Notes: a model not told the origin generated them from the sequence alone. DNA of 25,646 bases from an uncultured Cellvibrio sp. (GCA_946886255.1 CAMPIG010000019.1:1-25646); one strand, 5' to 3'. Counted from the stretch's first letter, positions 1 to 7,873 are shown. A program made the numbers and translations.

Positions 1-150
1 CATGGCGAAAATAAAATCACCATCGTGCCCTTCGTGGAAAATGCGAGTGTGCTATCGACCTTGTGGCAAGCGGGTGCCCATTATATTCAAGGGCATTATC
101 TGCAAGAGCCTACGCAAAATATGAGTTACGATTTTAATATGGAGACGTAA
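1..150 (+). CDS. EAL-domain protein, C-terminal end only (FimX-like)
   Basis: The first 49 codons of the window are open and end in TAA at 148-150; the gene begins upstream of the window. The residues include LWQAGAHYIQGHYLQEP, the usual end of an EAL (c-di-GMP phosphodiesterase-type) domain, where a (G/A)xxYIQGxxLxxP pattern closes the barrel. The short tail after it (NMSYDFNMET) resembles the end of FimX, the polar GGDEF-EAL c-di-GMP receptor that governs type IV pili in Pseudomonas. As I recall, fimX also lies beside serB there, so the neighbourhood agrees. The catalytic EAL motif and any sensor domains lie outside the window, so activity cannot be judged. The gene converges on serB. Confidence 0.75.
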   Translation, partial: HGENKITIVPFVENASVLSTLWQAGAHYIQGHYLQEPTQNMSYDFNMET

Positions 151-164
151 TTTAGGATTGGCAG

Positions 165-248
165 TGTCGGATTACGCTGCGCTAATCCGACCTACGGGTG
201 CACGATGCTATGTAGGTCGAATTAGAGGCGCAGCCTCGTAATCCGACG
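165..248. repeat. Pair of REP-like palindromic repeats, opposite orientation
   Basis: Two imperfect palindromic units fill the gap between the convergent EAL gene and serB. The first (165-196) reads GTCGGATTACGCTGCGCTAA followed by TCCGACCTAC. The second (about 210-248) starts TGTAGGTCGAATTAGAGGCG and is more diverged. The same unit recurs at 2842-2873 and 7874-7905. Each can fold into a hairpin with GTCGGATTA/TAATCCGAC arms. Two units head to head at the 3' ends of convergent genes is the classical REP/BIME arrangement and could stabilise 3' ends or end transcription. Confidence 0.75.
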
Positions 249-300
249 ACCGCAAGTGTTAATAAAATCAAATCAACGCCCCATCCAACAACATCACCCA

Positions 301-1518
301 TCACAACAATTTATCCCGATCCCGAAAACCCAACAAATACAAAATCGCATCCAACCCAAGTGTAGAGATCGCGTGTTGCGCCGAGGCTTTCACCAGCGGT
401 TTCGCCCGGAAGGCAATACCCAACCCGGCAACACTCAACATGGGTAAATCATTCGCACCGTCACCCACGGCGATCACCTGCTCCAGCGCAATACCTTCTT
501 TTTGTGCAAGCATGGCGAGCAGCTCCGCTTTGCGTTGTCCGTCTACCACCGTACCCACAACATTACCGGTGACCTTGCCATCGACAACATCCAGCTCGTT
601 TGCATACACATAGTCGATGCCCAGCCGCTGCTGCAGATAACGTCCGAAATAATTAAAACCGCCGGATAAAATTGCCGTTTTGTAGCCGAGTTTTTTTAAC
701 GAGGAGATCAGTTTTTCTGCACCTTCAGTCAAGCGCAGGTTGGCCGCAATACCTTCAAGCACCGACTCATCCAGGCCTTTTAATAACGCCAGGCGCCGGG
801 CAAAACTTTGTTTGAAATCCAGTTCGCCGCGCATCGCCGCTTCTGTGATCGCAATTACCTGCTCGCCCACACCGGCCGCAATAGCCAACTCGTCAATGAC
901 TTCCGCTTCAATCAAGGTGGAGTCCATATCGAAACACACCAGGCGACGGTTGCGGCGATACACGGTGTCGCGTTGGAAAGCGATATCCACATCAAGGCGC
1001 GCCGATAAATCCATAAAATCCGCACGTAACGCGGTGAGGTCTTCCGGTGTGCCGCGCACAGAAAACTCAACACAGGCATTGCTATGATTTTCCAGCGCGT
1101 CGAGCGGAATGCGGCCGGACAAACGATTGATGCTATCGATATTCAAGCCGTGCTTGAAAGTAATGTCGGTGAGTTCGGCAATTTGCACTGCCGTGATCTG
1201 CCGCGCGAGGAGCGTAACAATGTGGCGAGGTTTGCCTTGTTGATCAACCCAGTGCTGATAACTTTCCAGCGAGACTGGCTGAAAGCGCACCTGAATGGCC
1301 AGAGGCTGGGTACGCGCATGGATTTCGTCGAGGATGATGGCTTTGGTATCGGCATTAACCTCCAGCGATACCAAAATGCCCAGCGCCAGCGTATCGTGGA
1401 TCACCGCTTGGCCGATGTCGAGAATGGTGGCCTGGTGCTGTGCCAGTACCGCCGTGATCACCGAGGTGACGCCGGGTTTGTCATCGCCGGAGACGTTAAT
1501 CAACAGGATTTCTTTCAC
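301..1518 (-). CDS. serB: Phosphoserine phosphatase SerB
   Basis: This enzyme hydrolyses O-phospho-L-serine to L-serine, the last step of the phosphorylated serine pathway, in the cytoplasm. The 405-residue product has ACT-type regulatory sequence over roughly residues 1-180 and a C-terminal HAD phosphatase domain. The HAD domain shows the nucleophile motif FDMDSTL (D197 nucleophile, D199 general acid), the motif II region ILSGGFNYF and the metal-binding motif VGDGANDLPML. The two-part N-terminus is the long SerB form typical of Pseudomonas relatives rather than the 322-residue E. coli form. The start is a GTG at 1518-1516, since no ATG fits the N-terminal MKEILLINVSG pattern; AAGTGAG upstream is a modest ribosome site. 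The gene is divergent from the AhpA-like gene. Confidence 0.97.
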   Translation of the reverse strand: MKEILLINVSGDDKPGVTSVITAVLAQHQATILDIGQAVIHDTLALGILVSLEVNADTKAIILDEIHARTQPLAIQVRFQPVSLESYQHWVDQQGKPRHIVTLLARQITAVQIAELTDITFKHGLNIDSINRLSGRIPLDALENHSNACVEFSVRGTPEDLTALRADFMDLSARLDVDIAFQRDTVYRRNRRLVCFDMDSTLIEAEVIDELAIAAGVGEQVIAITEAAMRGELDFKQSFARRLALLKGLDESVLEGIAANLRLTEGAEKLISSLKKLGYKTAILSGGFNYFGRYLQQRLGIDYVYANELDVVDGKVTGNVVGTVVDGQRKAELLAMLAQKEGIALEQVIAVGDGANDLPMLSVAGLGIAFRAKPLVKASAQHAISTLGLDAILYLLGFRDRDKLL

Positions 1519-1557
1519 GTTCGCTCACTTTTATCAGCCGGTTCTCATCAAGGGGCG

Positions 1558-1612
1558 GCATTCTAGCCTAAATGAGAACGCTACAGTAGCCGGCCGCTTT
1601 AGGCTAGAATGC
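1558..1612. promoter_or_regulatory. Mirrored divergent promoter region (15-bp inverted repeat)
   Basis: The arms GCATTCTAGCCTAAA (1558-1572) and TTTAGGCTAGAATGC (1598-1612) are perfect complements 25 nt apart. Each contains TAGAAT, one mismatch from the sigma-70 -10 consensus: 1605-1610 reading right toward the AhpA-like gene and 1560-1565 reading left toward serB. The -35 regions are poor and would overlap in the spacer. Symmetric arms between divergent genes could be two mirrored promoters, a shared operator, or both. Confidence 0.5.
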
Positions 1613-1671
1613 GGCTCAATTTGACCATCAGCCTGGATGCACGGGGATCGCCCCGGCCGTTTGAGATCCCG

Positions 1672-2835
1672 ATGCCGTTACTCACGACTTATCGATCCTA
1701 CCCGCAACTCTTCCTGTGCAGCGTTTTGCTGTTGATACTCGGTTTTCTCGGCGCCGGACTTTATCTGCACAACACTTATTACAACCAACAGGAACAGATT
1801 CATTACTACGGCCAGACCCTCGCCCGCAGCGCAGCGCGCCAGGCCGTCGACGCCACACTGACGCAAGACCTCATCAGCCTGCAGGCCGTATTGCTGGATG
1901 TGGGCCAATACCCCACCGTGATCGGCGCCACCATTCATAACGTTGAAAATAAACTGTTGGTGCAAACCGGCTATGATCCTAACAAGTCCATCGAGGGCGA
2001 GCGTTACAGCTTTACCGCACCCATCGCCCTGCATAACAATATTGCCGGTTATTTGCAGGTGACATTGGAAGTGCCGCGCTATTCGCGTTACGACTATTAC
2101 TTTCTGACCATTTGGGCGGCTGCGGTATTTGTGGCCCTGTGGACGATCTGGTGGTCGATCCAGCGGCAGTGGTGGTCACGCCTGCGCGACAAGCTGCCAT
2201 CGCCCGGCAAGCTTGTGACCAAGGTCGTTGAAAAGATTCCTACTATTCCGGAAGTCCCCCTGGAAGCCCTCAAACCCCTCGCACCGGAACCACCGTCCCC
2301 GCCAGAGGTGGCTGTGCGCCTGCAAATACGCATCACCAATCTCACCAAGTTGTACCAGCAACTCAACAGTGAAGGCTTTGCCAATGTATTGCGTCGGTTT
2401 GAGAAGCAATTGCAGGGCGTGCTGTCGCTGTACAATGGTCAGCGCCAGTTGCTGGATAACGATACCCTGATGGTGGAATTCGTTGGTGAAGCCTTGTACG
2501 ACTGCAGTTTCCGCGCACTCTGCTGTGCCCAACTGCTGAACAACCTCTGCGCCCGCGCCAACAGTCCGCGCCTGCAATTGTCAGCGGCTATCCAGGAAGT
2601 TGCACGCCCGGCGAACCATAGCAACTGCGTATTGCTAAAAGATTTTGTAGCCCAACAACAAGACCCCATCCACCCCGAGCGCGGCGACATCCTCATCAGC
2701 CGCCATTTGCTGGACGACACCTTACTGGCGCACATTGAAGTAGATGTGAACAGCGGTAAGTTAGCTTCGATCAACGCCCCTTACAGTGAATTGCTCGTGC
2801 GCCAGGAAGAACAACTCATAAAAGTGCAGTCCTGA
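1672..2835 (+). CDS. AhpA/YtjB-like inner-membrane protein
   Basis: This membrane protein is divergent from serB, the position of ytjB (smp) in enterobacteria and of ahpA-like genes in pseudomonads. The reading frame is open from an ATG at 1609, but that codon overlaps the predicted -10 (1605-1610). I therefore place the start at ATG 1672, giving MPLLTTYRSYPQLFL and 387 residues. A transmembrane helix (about residues 10-32) and a second near 140-165 flank a periplasmic sensor-like region. A proline-rich linker (PEPPSPPEV) follows. The cytoplasmic C-terminal half (VRLQIRITNLTKLYQQLN onward) vaguely resembles a degenerate nucleotide-cyclase fold, with no catalytic residues I can identify. Homologues were reported to affect haemolysin expression; the biochemical role is unknown. 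The ribosome site is weak. Confidence 0.75.
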   Translation: MPLLTTYRSYPQLFLCSVLLLILGFLGAGLYLHNTYYNQQEQIHYYGQTLARSAARQAVDATLTQDLISLQAVLLDVGQYPTVIGATIHNVENKLLVQTGYDPNKSIEGERYSFTAPIALHNNIAGYLQVTLEVPRYSRYDYYFLTIWAAAVFVALWTIWWSIQRQWWSRLRDKLPSPGKLVTKVVEKIPTIPEVPLEALKPLAPEPPSPPEVAVRLQIRITNLTKLYQQLNSEGFANVLRRFEKQLQGVLSLYNGQRQLLDNDTLMVEFVGEALYDCSFRALCCAQLLNNLCARANSPRLQLSAAIQEVARPANHSNCVLLKDFVAQQQDPIHPERGDILISRHLLDDTLLAHIEVDVNSGKLASINAPYSELLVRQEEQLIKVQS

Positions 2836-2841
2836 TGCATC

Positions 2842-2873
2842 TGTAGGTCGGCTTAGCGTAGCGTAAGCCGACA
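2842..2873 (+). repeat. REP-like palindromic repeat
   Basis: A single unit starting TGTAGGTCGGCTTAGCGTAG and ending GTAAGCCGACA begins seven bases after the stop codon of the AhpA-like gene. The arms carry compensating changes (CGGCTTA/TAAGCCG instead of CGGATTA/TAATCCG). This suggests the hairpin itself is maintained. Confidence 0.75.
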
Positions 2874-2917
2874 CTTGACTTACATCATCCACCTGAAACA
2901 TTTCCGCAACAGATTCA

Positions 2918-2943
2918 TCACACAACCGTCATTTTGCCGTCAT
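2918..2943 (+). promoter_or_regulatory. Candidate PhoB box upstream of the OlsF-like gene
   Basis: CCGTCAT (2926-2932), a 4-nt spacer TTTG, and CCGTCAT again (2937-2943) match the layout of a Pho box: two 7-nt CTGTCAT-like units at 11-bp spacing. TCA triplets recur every 11 bp at 2918, 2929 and 2940, hinting at a weak third half-unit. The box ends 35 bp before the ATG at 2979. No clear -10 hexamer lies at the expected distance, which is the weak point. The downstream gene makes phosphate-free lipids in known relatives, which fits PhoB control. Confidence 0.5.
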
Positions 2944-2978
2944 AACCTGTGGGCGATCTCTCCTACAGGTTCGCTGCC

Positions 2979-4715
2979 ATGCTTAACATTGAACAATCTG
3001 TCGTTAATAAATTTCCCGGTTTTGCCACCAGGGCGCCACTGATTCGCAAATCCACCCTGACGCTGTTGCGCAAGCTCACCCATGAGCAGGAGATAAACCG
3101 TTTTCTCCACGACAATCAGGACAATCACGGTCTGGATTTTATTGATCGTATTTTTGATTACTTTAATTTCAGCTACAGCGTTTCCCATCGCGAGCGAAAC
3201 AACATTCCCTCCCAGGGCCGGCTGGTTATTATTGCCAACCACCCCATCGGTTCACTGGATGGTCTGGCGTTATTGAAATTGGTCAGCGAAGTACGGCGCG
3301 ATGTAAAGATTATTGCCAACGACATGCTGATGGCTTTTGAACCGCTACATGAATTGCTGTTGCCGCTCGATAATATGACCCGCTCGGCTTATCGCCAAAG
3401 CTATAAGAACATCCTCAATACGCTGAACAATGAAGAAGCGGTGATCGTGTTTCCGGCCGGTGAAGTATCGCGCGCTAGCCCTAAAGGCATTCGCGATGGC
3501 CAATGGCAAGCCGGCTTCCTGCACTTCGCACGCAAAGCCAAAGCACCGGTTTTGCCGATCTTTGTATCCGCTAAAAACTCGCTGCTGTTTTACAGTGCTT
3601 CATTTATTTTTAAGCCATTTGCTACCGCCCTGCTCGCCCATGAAATGTTTAACAAACATTCCAGCGAAATTAAATTTCGGGTGGGCGAAGTCATTCCGCA
3701 TCACGCGCTAGAATCCAATAAATTAGCGGACAAAGCGTTGATCAAACGCCTGAAAAAACATTTGTACAAGATCGGCAAAGGCAAGCAAGCGATCTTTGTG
3801 ACGGAAAAAACCATTGCACACCCTGAAGACCGCAGCGCGCTCAAAAAAGAATTTAAAACGGCCACTCTGATCGGCACCACCCGTGATAACCATCGCATTT
3901 ACTTGTGCGACTACCGCCAGCACCCTACGGTGTTACGCGAGATCGGACGCCTGCGTGAACAGACGTTTCGCCTGGTAGGCGAAGGCACAGGCAGCCGCCG
4001 TGACCTGGATAAATACGATCACTACTATCGCCACCTGGTGTTGTGGGATGAAGACAAGCTCACCATCGCCGGCGCCTATCGCCTGGGTGACTGTGCGAGC
4101 ATTTTGCGTCAACAAGGTATTGGCGGTTTATATACGGCAGATTTATTTCACTATCGCGCCGGGGCCAATAATTATCTTGAACAAGCGATTGAACTGGGCC
4201 GTAGTTTCGTTAACCCGGAATATTGGGGCAAAGCCAGCCTGGATTATTTGTGGCAAGGTTTGGGCGCTTATCTGCAGCATCACCGCGAGGTGCGTTATGT
4301 GCTGGGTCCGGTCAGCATGAGTGCGACTTACCCCAAAGCGCTGCGCGACTTGTTGGTATTTTATTATCAGCGTTACTACCGCGCGCCAACGCCCCTCGCA
4401 GAAGGTAGTCATCCGCATTTTATCGAGCCGGAAATCTATCAAGCCTTTAGCGAAGCGTTTTCAACACTGGATCGCGAGCAAGGTTTTGAGTATCTGCAAC
4501 AACAGTTTTCCGAGCAGGGTCACAAGCTGCCAGTGCTGTTCAAACAATACGCCGCTCTCTACGAAGACGGCGGTTATCAATTGCTGGCATTCAGTGTGGA
4601 TTCGGATTTTGGCAATTGTGTGGATGGCTTGTTTATGGGCGATTTAACGCTGATGAAGGCCAATAAGCGTCAGCGTTATCTGACGCCGGCCGTCGCCACC
4701 GCGAAAGTCGCCTAG
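2979..4715 (+). CDS. Two-domain acyltransferase, OlsF-like (PlsC-type + OlsB/GNAT-type)
   Basis: The N-terminal half (to about residue 265) is a PlsC-like acyltransferase carrying ANHPIGSLDGLALL, the H-x5-D variant of the acyl-transfer motif, and FPAGEVSR as the substrate-binding block. The C-terminal half (about 300-560) is an OlsB/GNAT-type N-acyltransferase (AGAYRLG, ELGRSFVNPEYWGKASLDYL, YVLGPVSMSATYP). This order matches OlsF, the bifunctional enzyme that N-acylates ornithine with its C-terminal domain and then O-acylates lyso-ornithine lipid with its N-terminal domain. The product would be an ornithine-type aminolipid without phosphate. The acceptor amino acid cannot be read from the sequence; glutamine or glycine lipids are alternatives. 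A GTG at 2949 is in frame, but the ATG at 2979 (MLNIEQSVVNKFPGF) fits the family better; it gives 578 residues. It is probably transcribed alone, under a Pho-box-like site. Confidence 0.8.
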   Translation: MLNIEQSVVNKFPGFATRAPLIRKSTLTLLRKLTHEQEINRFLHDNQDNHGLDFIDRIFDYFNFSYSVSHRERNNIPSQGRLVIIANHPIGSLDGLALLKLVSEVRRDVKIIANDMLMAFEPLHELLLPLDNMTRSAYRQSYKNILNTLNNEEAVIVFPAGEVSRASPKGIRDGQWQAGFLHFARKAKAPVLPIFVSAKNSLLFYSASFIFKPFATALLAHEMFNKHSSEIKFRVGEVIPHHALESNKLADKALIKRLKKHLYKIGKGKQAIFVTEKTIAHPEDRSALKKEFKTATLIGTTRDNHRIYLCDYRQHPTVLREIGRLREQTFRLVGEGTGSRRDLDKYDHYYRHLVLWDEDKLTIAGAYRLGDCASILRQQGIGGLYTADLFHYRAGANNYLEQAIELGRSFVNPEYWGKASLDYLWQGLGAYLQHHREVRYVLGPVSMSATYPKALRDLLVFYYQRYYRAPTPLAEGSHPHFIEPEIYQAFSEAFSTLDREQGFEYLQQQFSEQGHKLPVLFKQYAALYEDGGYQLLAFSVDSDFGNCVDGLFMGDLTLMKANKRQRYLTPAVATAKVA

Positions 4716-4723
4716 ATCTTCCG

Positions 4724-4746
4724 GCGGGCGCTGTCCCGGCGCCCGC
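4724..4746 (+). terminator. GC-rich hairpin after the OlsF-like gene
   Basis: GCGGGCGC (4724-4731) pairs perfectly with GCGCCCGC (4739-4746) around a 7-nt loop, starting nine bases after the stop codon. The tract that follows (TGCGCTTCTTC) is only partly T-rich. Intrinsic termination is therefore plausible, not certain. Confidence 0.5.
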
Positions 4747-4784
4747 TGCGCTTCTTCACATTACTGTCTTCACACTCCTTTACG

Positions 4785-4832
4785 ACCGAGCCACCCGGCT
4801 CGGTACCATCCCATGGCCTAAACCTCTACAAT
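4785..4832 (+). promoter_or_regulatory. Hairpin and candidate promoter before the RpiB-like gene
   Basis: ACCGAGCC (4785-4792) and GGCTCGGT (4797-4804) form a perfect 8-bp inverted repeat with a 4-nt loop. It is followed by TACAAT (4827-4832), a good -10 hexamer, with only a weak -35 (TACCAT, 4804-4809) 17 bp upstream. The palindrome touches the -35 position, so it could be an operator, or simply a second terminator-like hairpin for the preceding gene. Confidence 0.35.
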
Positions 4833-4912
4833 AGACGCCCTCACATCAATAAAGCAGCGCCAACGAGCCTGCCCTCCGATTTACGTCGTTTAACCAAGAG
4901 AGAGAATCAACC

Positions 4913-5551
4913 ATGAAAATTGCATTGATGAATGAATTCAGCCAGGCGTCCAAGAATGCCATTGTCCTGCAACAACTGAAAGCCGTTGCCGCTGAGCAGA
5001 ATCACACCGTTTACAACGTCGGCATGAGCGACGACAACGACCATTACCTGACCTACATCCACCTCGGCATCATGGCCAGCCTGTTGCTAAACTCCAAGGC
5101 CGTGGATTTTGTTGTGAGCGGTTGCGGCACCGGCCAGGGCGCACTGATGTCCCTGAACGCCCACCCGGGCGTAGTATGCGGCTACTGTATCGATCCCTCC
5201 GACGCCTACCTGTTCGCCCAGATCAACAATGGCAATGCTCTCGCGCTTCCCTTCGCCAAGGGCTTCGGCTGGGGCGCTGAGTTGAACATCCGCTATATCT
5301 TTGAGAAGGCATTTGGCGGCGTGCGCGGCCAGGGTTACCCGGCAGAGCGTAAAGAGTCCCAAGTGCGTAATGCGGGAATTTTGAGCGGCGTTAAAACGGC
5401 GTTGACGAAGGATTATCTGGAGGGTCTGAAGTCTCTTGATCCGGAATTGGTGAAGACGGCAGTGACCGGTGAGCGCTTCCAGGCCTGTTTCTTTGAAAAT
5501 TGCCAGGATAAAGCGATTCTTGATTTCGTGAATGGAGTTTTGGGACGTTAA
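4913..5551 (+). CDS. RpiB/LacA/LacB-family sugar-phosphate isomerase
   Basis: The product belongs to the RpiB/LacAB family, whose members interconvert phosphorylated aldoses and ketoses such as ribose 5-phosphate and ribulose 5-phosphate in the cytoplasm. The core motif VSGCGTGQG carries the catalytic cysteine of the family, and GVVCGYCIDPSDAYLFAQIN matches the following conserved block. At 212 residues it is longer than the roughly 150-residue classical RpiB. The extra C-terminal part (about 150-212) contains several cysteines and ends QACFFENCQDKAILDFVNG. The N-terminus (MKIALMNEFSQASKN) also departs from canonical RpiB, so the substrate may differ. ATG 4913 follows AGAGAGA at a suitable distance. 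The gene appears monocistronic, between a hairpin and the inverted-repeat element. Confidence 0.8.
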   Translation: MKIALMNEFSQASKNAIVLQQLKAVAAEQNHTVYNVGMSDDNDHYLTYIHLGIMASLLLNSKAVDFVVSGCGTGQGALMSLNAHPGVVCGYCIDPSDAYLFAQINNGNALALPFAKGFGWGAELNIRYIFEKAFGGVRGQGYPAERKESQVRNAGILSGVKTALTKDYLEGLKSLDPELVKTAVTGERFQACFFENCQDKAILDFVNGVLGR

Positions 5552-5575
5552 TTTTCGTTCATTGAATTAGAACGA

Positions 5576-5676
5576 GCATAGCGGAGTTGGGGTGCGGGAC
5601 ACGCCGTGAACCCATCCATGGGGGCTCAGCACCGACATCCTGTCGGTGATGGTCCCGCACCCCAACTCCGCTATGC
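5576..5676. repeat. 101-nt inverted-repeat (cruciform/MITE-like) element
   Basis: A perfect 25-bp inverted repeat (arms 5576-5600 and 5652-5676, starting GCATAGCGGAGTTGG) encloses 51 nt. Inside are two further hairpins: CCCAT/ATGGG (5611-5622) and CACCGACA-TCC-TGTCGGTG (5630-5648). There is no open reading frame. It begins 24 nt after the RpiB-like stop. Perfect long arms with nested hairpins suggest a non-autonomous repeat family or a strong RNA structure. No target-site duplication is evident at the edges. Confidence 0.75.
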
Positions 5677-5701
5677 CCTCCGCGCCACCCGATATAAAGT
5701 T

Positions 5702-5731
5702 GTGTCACCTTTCTGAAGCCATTTTTATAAG
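5702..5731 (+). promoter_or_regulatory. Candidate mpl promoter
   Basis: TATAAG (5726-5731) is a fair -10 hexamer with GTGTCA (5702-5707) 18 bp upstream as a weak -35. It is the best sigma-70-like site between the inverted-repeat element and mpl, and it leaves a leader of about 85 nt. The match is modest. Confidence 0.3.
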
Positions 5732-5822
5732 TCTCTAGTGCTAAAACTGATCATCACCAGCCTTTTTGCTCCACTGTCTTAGTGATAAGCTCGCACCCAC
5801 TAAGGGTTTACGAGCGATTGAC

Positions 5823-7196
5823 ATGCATATCCATATTCTCGGCGTGTGCGGCACCTTTATGGGTAGCCTCGCGCAACTTGCCAAAGCCCTCGGGCACCGC
5901 GTGACTGGCAGCGATGCCAATGTGTACCCCCCCATGAGTACCCAACTGGAGCAAGCTGGCATCGAACTGATGCAAGGGTTTGATCCTGTGCATTTGCAGC
6001 CGGCGCCGGATCTGGTGGTGATCGGGAATGCGATGAGTCGTGGGAACCCGGCAGTGGAGTATGTGTTGGCGCAGGGAATTCCGTATACGTCCGGGCCGCA
6101 GTGGTTGCGTGATTATGTGTTGCCGGGGAAGTGGGTGCTGGCGGTGGCGGGTACGCATGGCAAGACGACAACCAGCAGTATGTTGGCGTGGATTCTTGAG
6201 TATGCGGGTATGGCGCCGGGTTATTTAATTGGTGGGGTGACGAAAAATTTTCCGAACTCTGCGCGTTTGGGCGAGACGCCGTTTTTTGTGGTGGAGGCGG
6301 ATGAATATGACAGCGCGTTTTTCGATAAGCGTTCCAAGTTTGTTCACTACAATGCGCGCACAGTGATCCTCAATAATCTCGAATTCGATCACGCGGATAT
6401 TTTTCCGGACCTCGCGGCCATTCAAAAACAATTCCATCATTTAATCCGCACGGTACCCAACAATGGCCTGCTGATTTCTCCACAGGATGATCCCGCGCTG
6501 AATGAAGTCCTTGCGATGGGCTGCTGGACACCGCAACAGAAATTTTCAATTGATGGCGATACATCCGTCGAATGGTGTGCGGAATTATTAGCGCAAGATG
6601 GCTCGTCCTTTGTCGTTTTCCACGAAGGAAAACCCGTAGCGCAAGTGCATTGGGCGCAGACTGGTTTGCACAACGTCAACAATGGCTTGGCGGCGATGAT
6701 CGCTGCTCGCCATGTCGGTGTAACACCAGAGATCAGCGCAAAAGCGCTGGAGCAATTCGCCGGCGTAAAACGGCGCATGGAATGTTTAGCCGATATACAT
6801 AGCGTAAAGGTTTACGATGATTTTGCTCATCATCCTACCGCCATTAAAACCACACTCGCCGGCCTGCGCGCCAAAGTGGGGGACCAAAAAATTATCGCTG
6901 TGATCGAGCCGCGCTCCAACACCATGCGCATGGGTGTTCACAAAGATGCATTGAACCAGGCCTGCACCGACGCCGACGACGTACTCTGGTATCAACCACC
7001 GAATGTGGATTGGGCCATGGATGAAGTGGTAAATAAAAGTCCTGTTCCGGCAAAACTGGTTCACGACCTGGATGAATTGATTCACTGCGCGATTTCACTG
7101 AGCGAGGCTGATACGCACATTGTGATTATGAGCAACGGCGGATTTGGCGGCGTGCATCAGAAGATGATTGAGCAGCTAAAAAAGCACGCGCTGTAA
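5823..7196 (+). CDS. mpl: UDP-MurNAc:tripeptide ligase Mpl (murein recycling)
   Basis: Mpl ligates recycled L-Ala-gamma-D-Glu-meso-DAP to UDP-N-acetylmuramic acid with ATP, returning murein tripeptide to peptidoglycan synthesis in the cytoplasm. Visible features are a Mur-ligase N-terminal Rossmann region (MHIHILGVCGTFMGSLA), the ATP-binding loop GTHGKTTTSSM (about 110-120), VEADEYDSAF of the central domain, and the C-terminal block YDDFAHHPTAIKTTL. The frame is open from 5766, but ATG 5823 gives the conserved MHIHILG start and 457 residues, the usual Mpl length. It is followed after 54 nt by ubiX, a pairing also found in Pseudomonas. Confidence 0.97.
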   Translation: MHIHILGVCGTFMGSLAQLAKALGHRVTGSDANVYPPMSTQLEQAGIELMQGFDPVHLQPAPDLVVIGNAMSRGNPAVEYVLAQGIPYTSGPQWLRDYVLPGKWVLAVAGTHGKTTTSSMLAWILEYAGMAPGYLIGGVTKNFPNSARLGETPFFVVEADEYDSAFFDKRSKFVHYNARTVILNNLEFDHADIFPDLAAIQKQFHHLIRTVPNNGLLISPQDDPALNEVLAMGCWTPQQKFSIDGDTSVEWCAELLAQDGSSFVVFHEGKPVAQVHWAQTGLHNVNNGLAAMIAARHVGVTPEISAKALEQFAGVKRRMECLADIHSVKVYDDFAHHPTAIKTTLAGLRAKVGDQKIIAVIEPRSNTMRMGVHKDALNQACTDADDVLWYQPPNVDWAMDEVVNKSPVPAKLVHDLDELIHCAISLSEADTHIVIMSNGGFGGVHQKMIEQLKKHAL

Positions 7197-7250
7197 TCAA
7201 TATCGTTTCATGTAAGACCAACAGTTTTAAGGACAGCGGGGAATTTGACC

Positions 7251-7859
7251 ATGACACAACGTACCATCACCCTGGCCATGACCGGCGCATCCGGCGCGCA
7301 GTATGGTTTACGTTTGTTGCAATGTTTATTGGCAGCGGACTGCAAGGTTTATTTGCTGTTATCCAATGCGGCGGAAGTTGTGATTCGCACAGAAACAGAT
7401 CTGGATTTACCGGAAACGCTCGACGAGCAACAGGCGATGCTCAGCGAATTATTCGGTGCGGATGAAGATCAGCTGCAAATTTTTACCAAGGATGACTGGT
7501 TTTCTCCGGTTGCGTCGGGCTCCAGCTCACCGACATCCATGGTCATCTGCCCCGCCAGCGGCGGTTGCCTTTCTGCGATTGCCCACGGCGCAAGCAACAA
7601 TCTTATTGAACGCGCTGCAGATGTTGCGCTGAAAGAGCGCCGGCAACTGATCCTGGTGCCCAGGGAAACCCCCTACTCCGCGATTCATCTGGAGAACATG
7701 CTCAAACTCACACAACTCGGCGCCGTCATCCTTCCGGCGAGCCCAGGCTTTTATATGCAGCCACAATCCATCACTGAACTCATTGATTTTATCGTCGCCC
7801 GCGTTCTGGACCAACTAGGCATCGAACAAGACCTGATGCCCCGCTGGGGCGAAGATTGA
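7251..7859 (+). CDS. ubiX: Flavin prenyltransferase UbiX
   Basis: UbiX attaches a dimethylallyl group to FMN, making the prenylated flavin used by UbiD-type decarboxylases, for example in ubiquinone synthesis. Family marks are the FMN-binding [14 protein letters not shown] near the N-terminus (residues 11-15 TGASG), [37 protein letters not shown] and [16 protein letters not shown], all in the expected order. Although the frame opens with a TTG at 7245, ATG 7251 ([15 protein letters not shown]) has a purine-rich site (CGGGGAA) at good spacing and gives the normal length of 202 residues. It is likely co-transcribed with mpl. Confidence 0.96.
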   Translation: MTQRTITLAMTGASGAQYGLRLLQCLLAADCKVYLLLSNAAEVVIRTETDLDLPETLDEQQAMLSELFGADEDQLQIFTKDDWFSPVASGSSSPTSMVICPASGGCLSAIAHGASNNLIERAADVALKERRQLILVPRETPYSAIHLENMLKLTQLGAVILPASPGFYMQPQSITELIDFIVARVLDQLGIEQDLMPRWGED

Positions 7860-7873
7860 TATCGAATTCCGTC

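Noticed and set aside
256..447. A 63-codon plus-strand frame starting near the REP pair
   Set aside because: It lies mostly opposite the end of serB and gives a Gln/Arg/Pro-rich product typical of a shadow frame.
1084..1566. A 160-codon plus-strand frame opposite serB
   Set aside because: It overlaps the ACT region of serB, whose motifs and length are standard. No ribosome site or family likeness supports the opposite frame.
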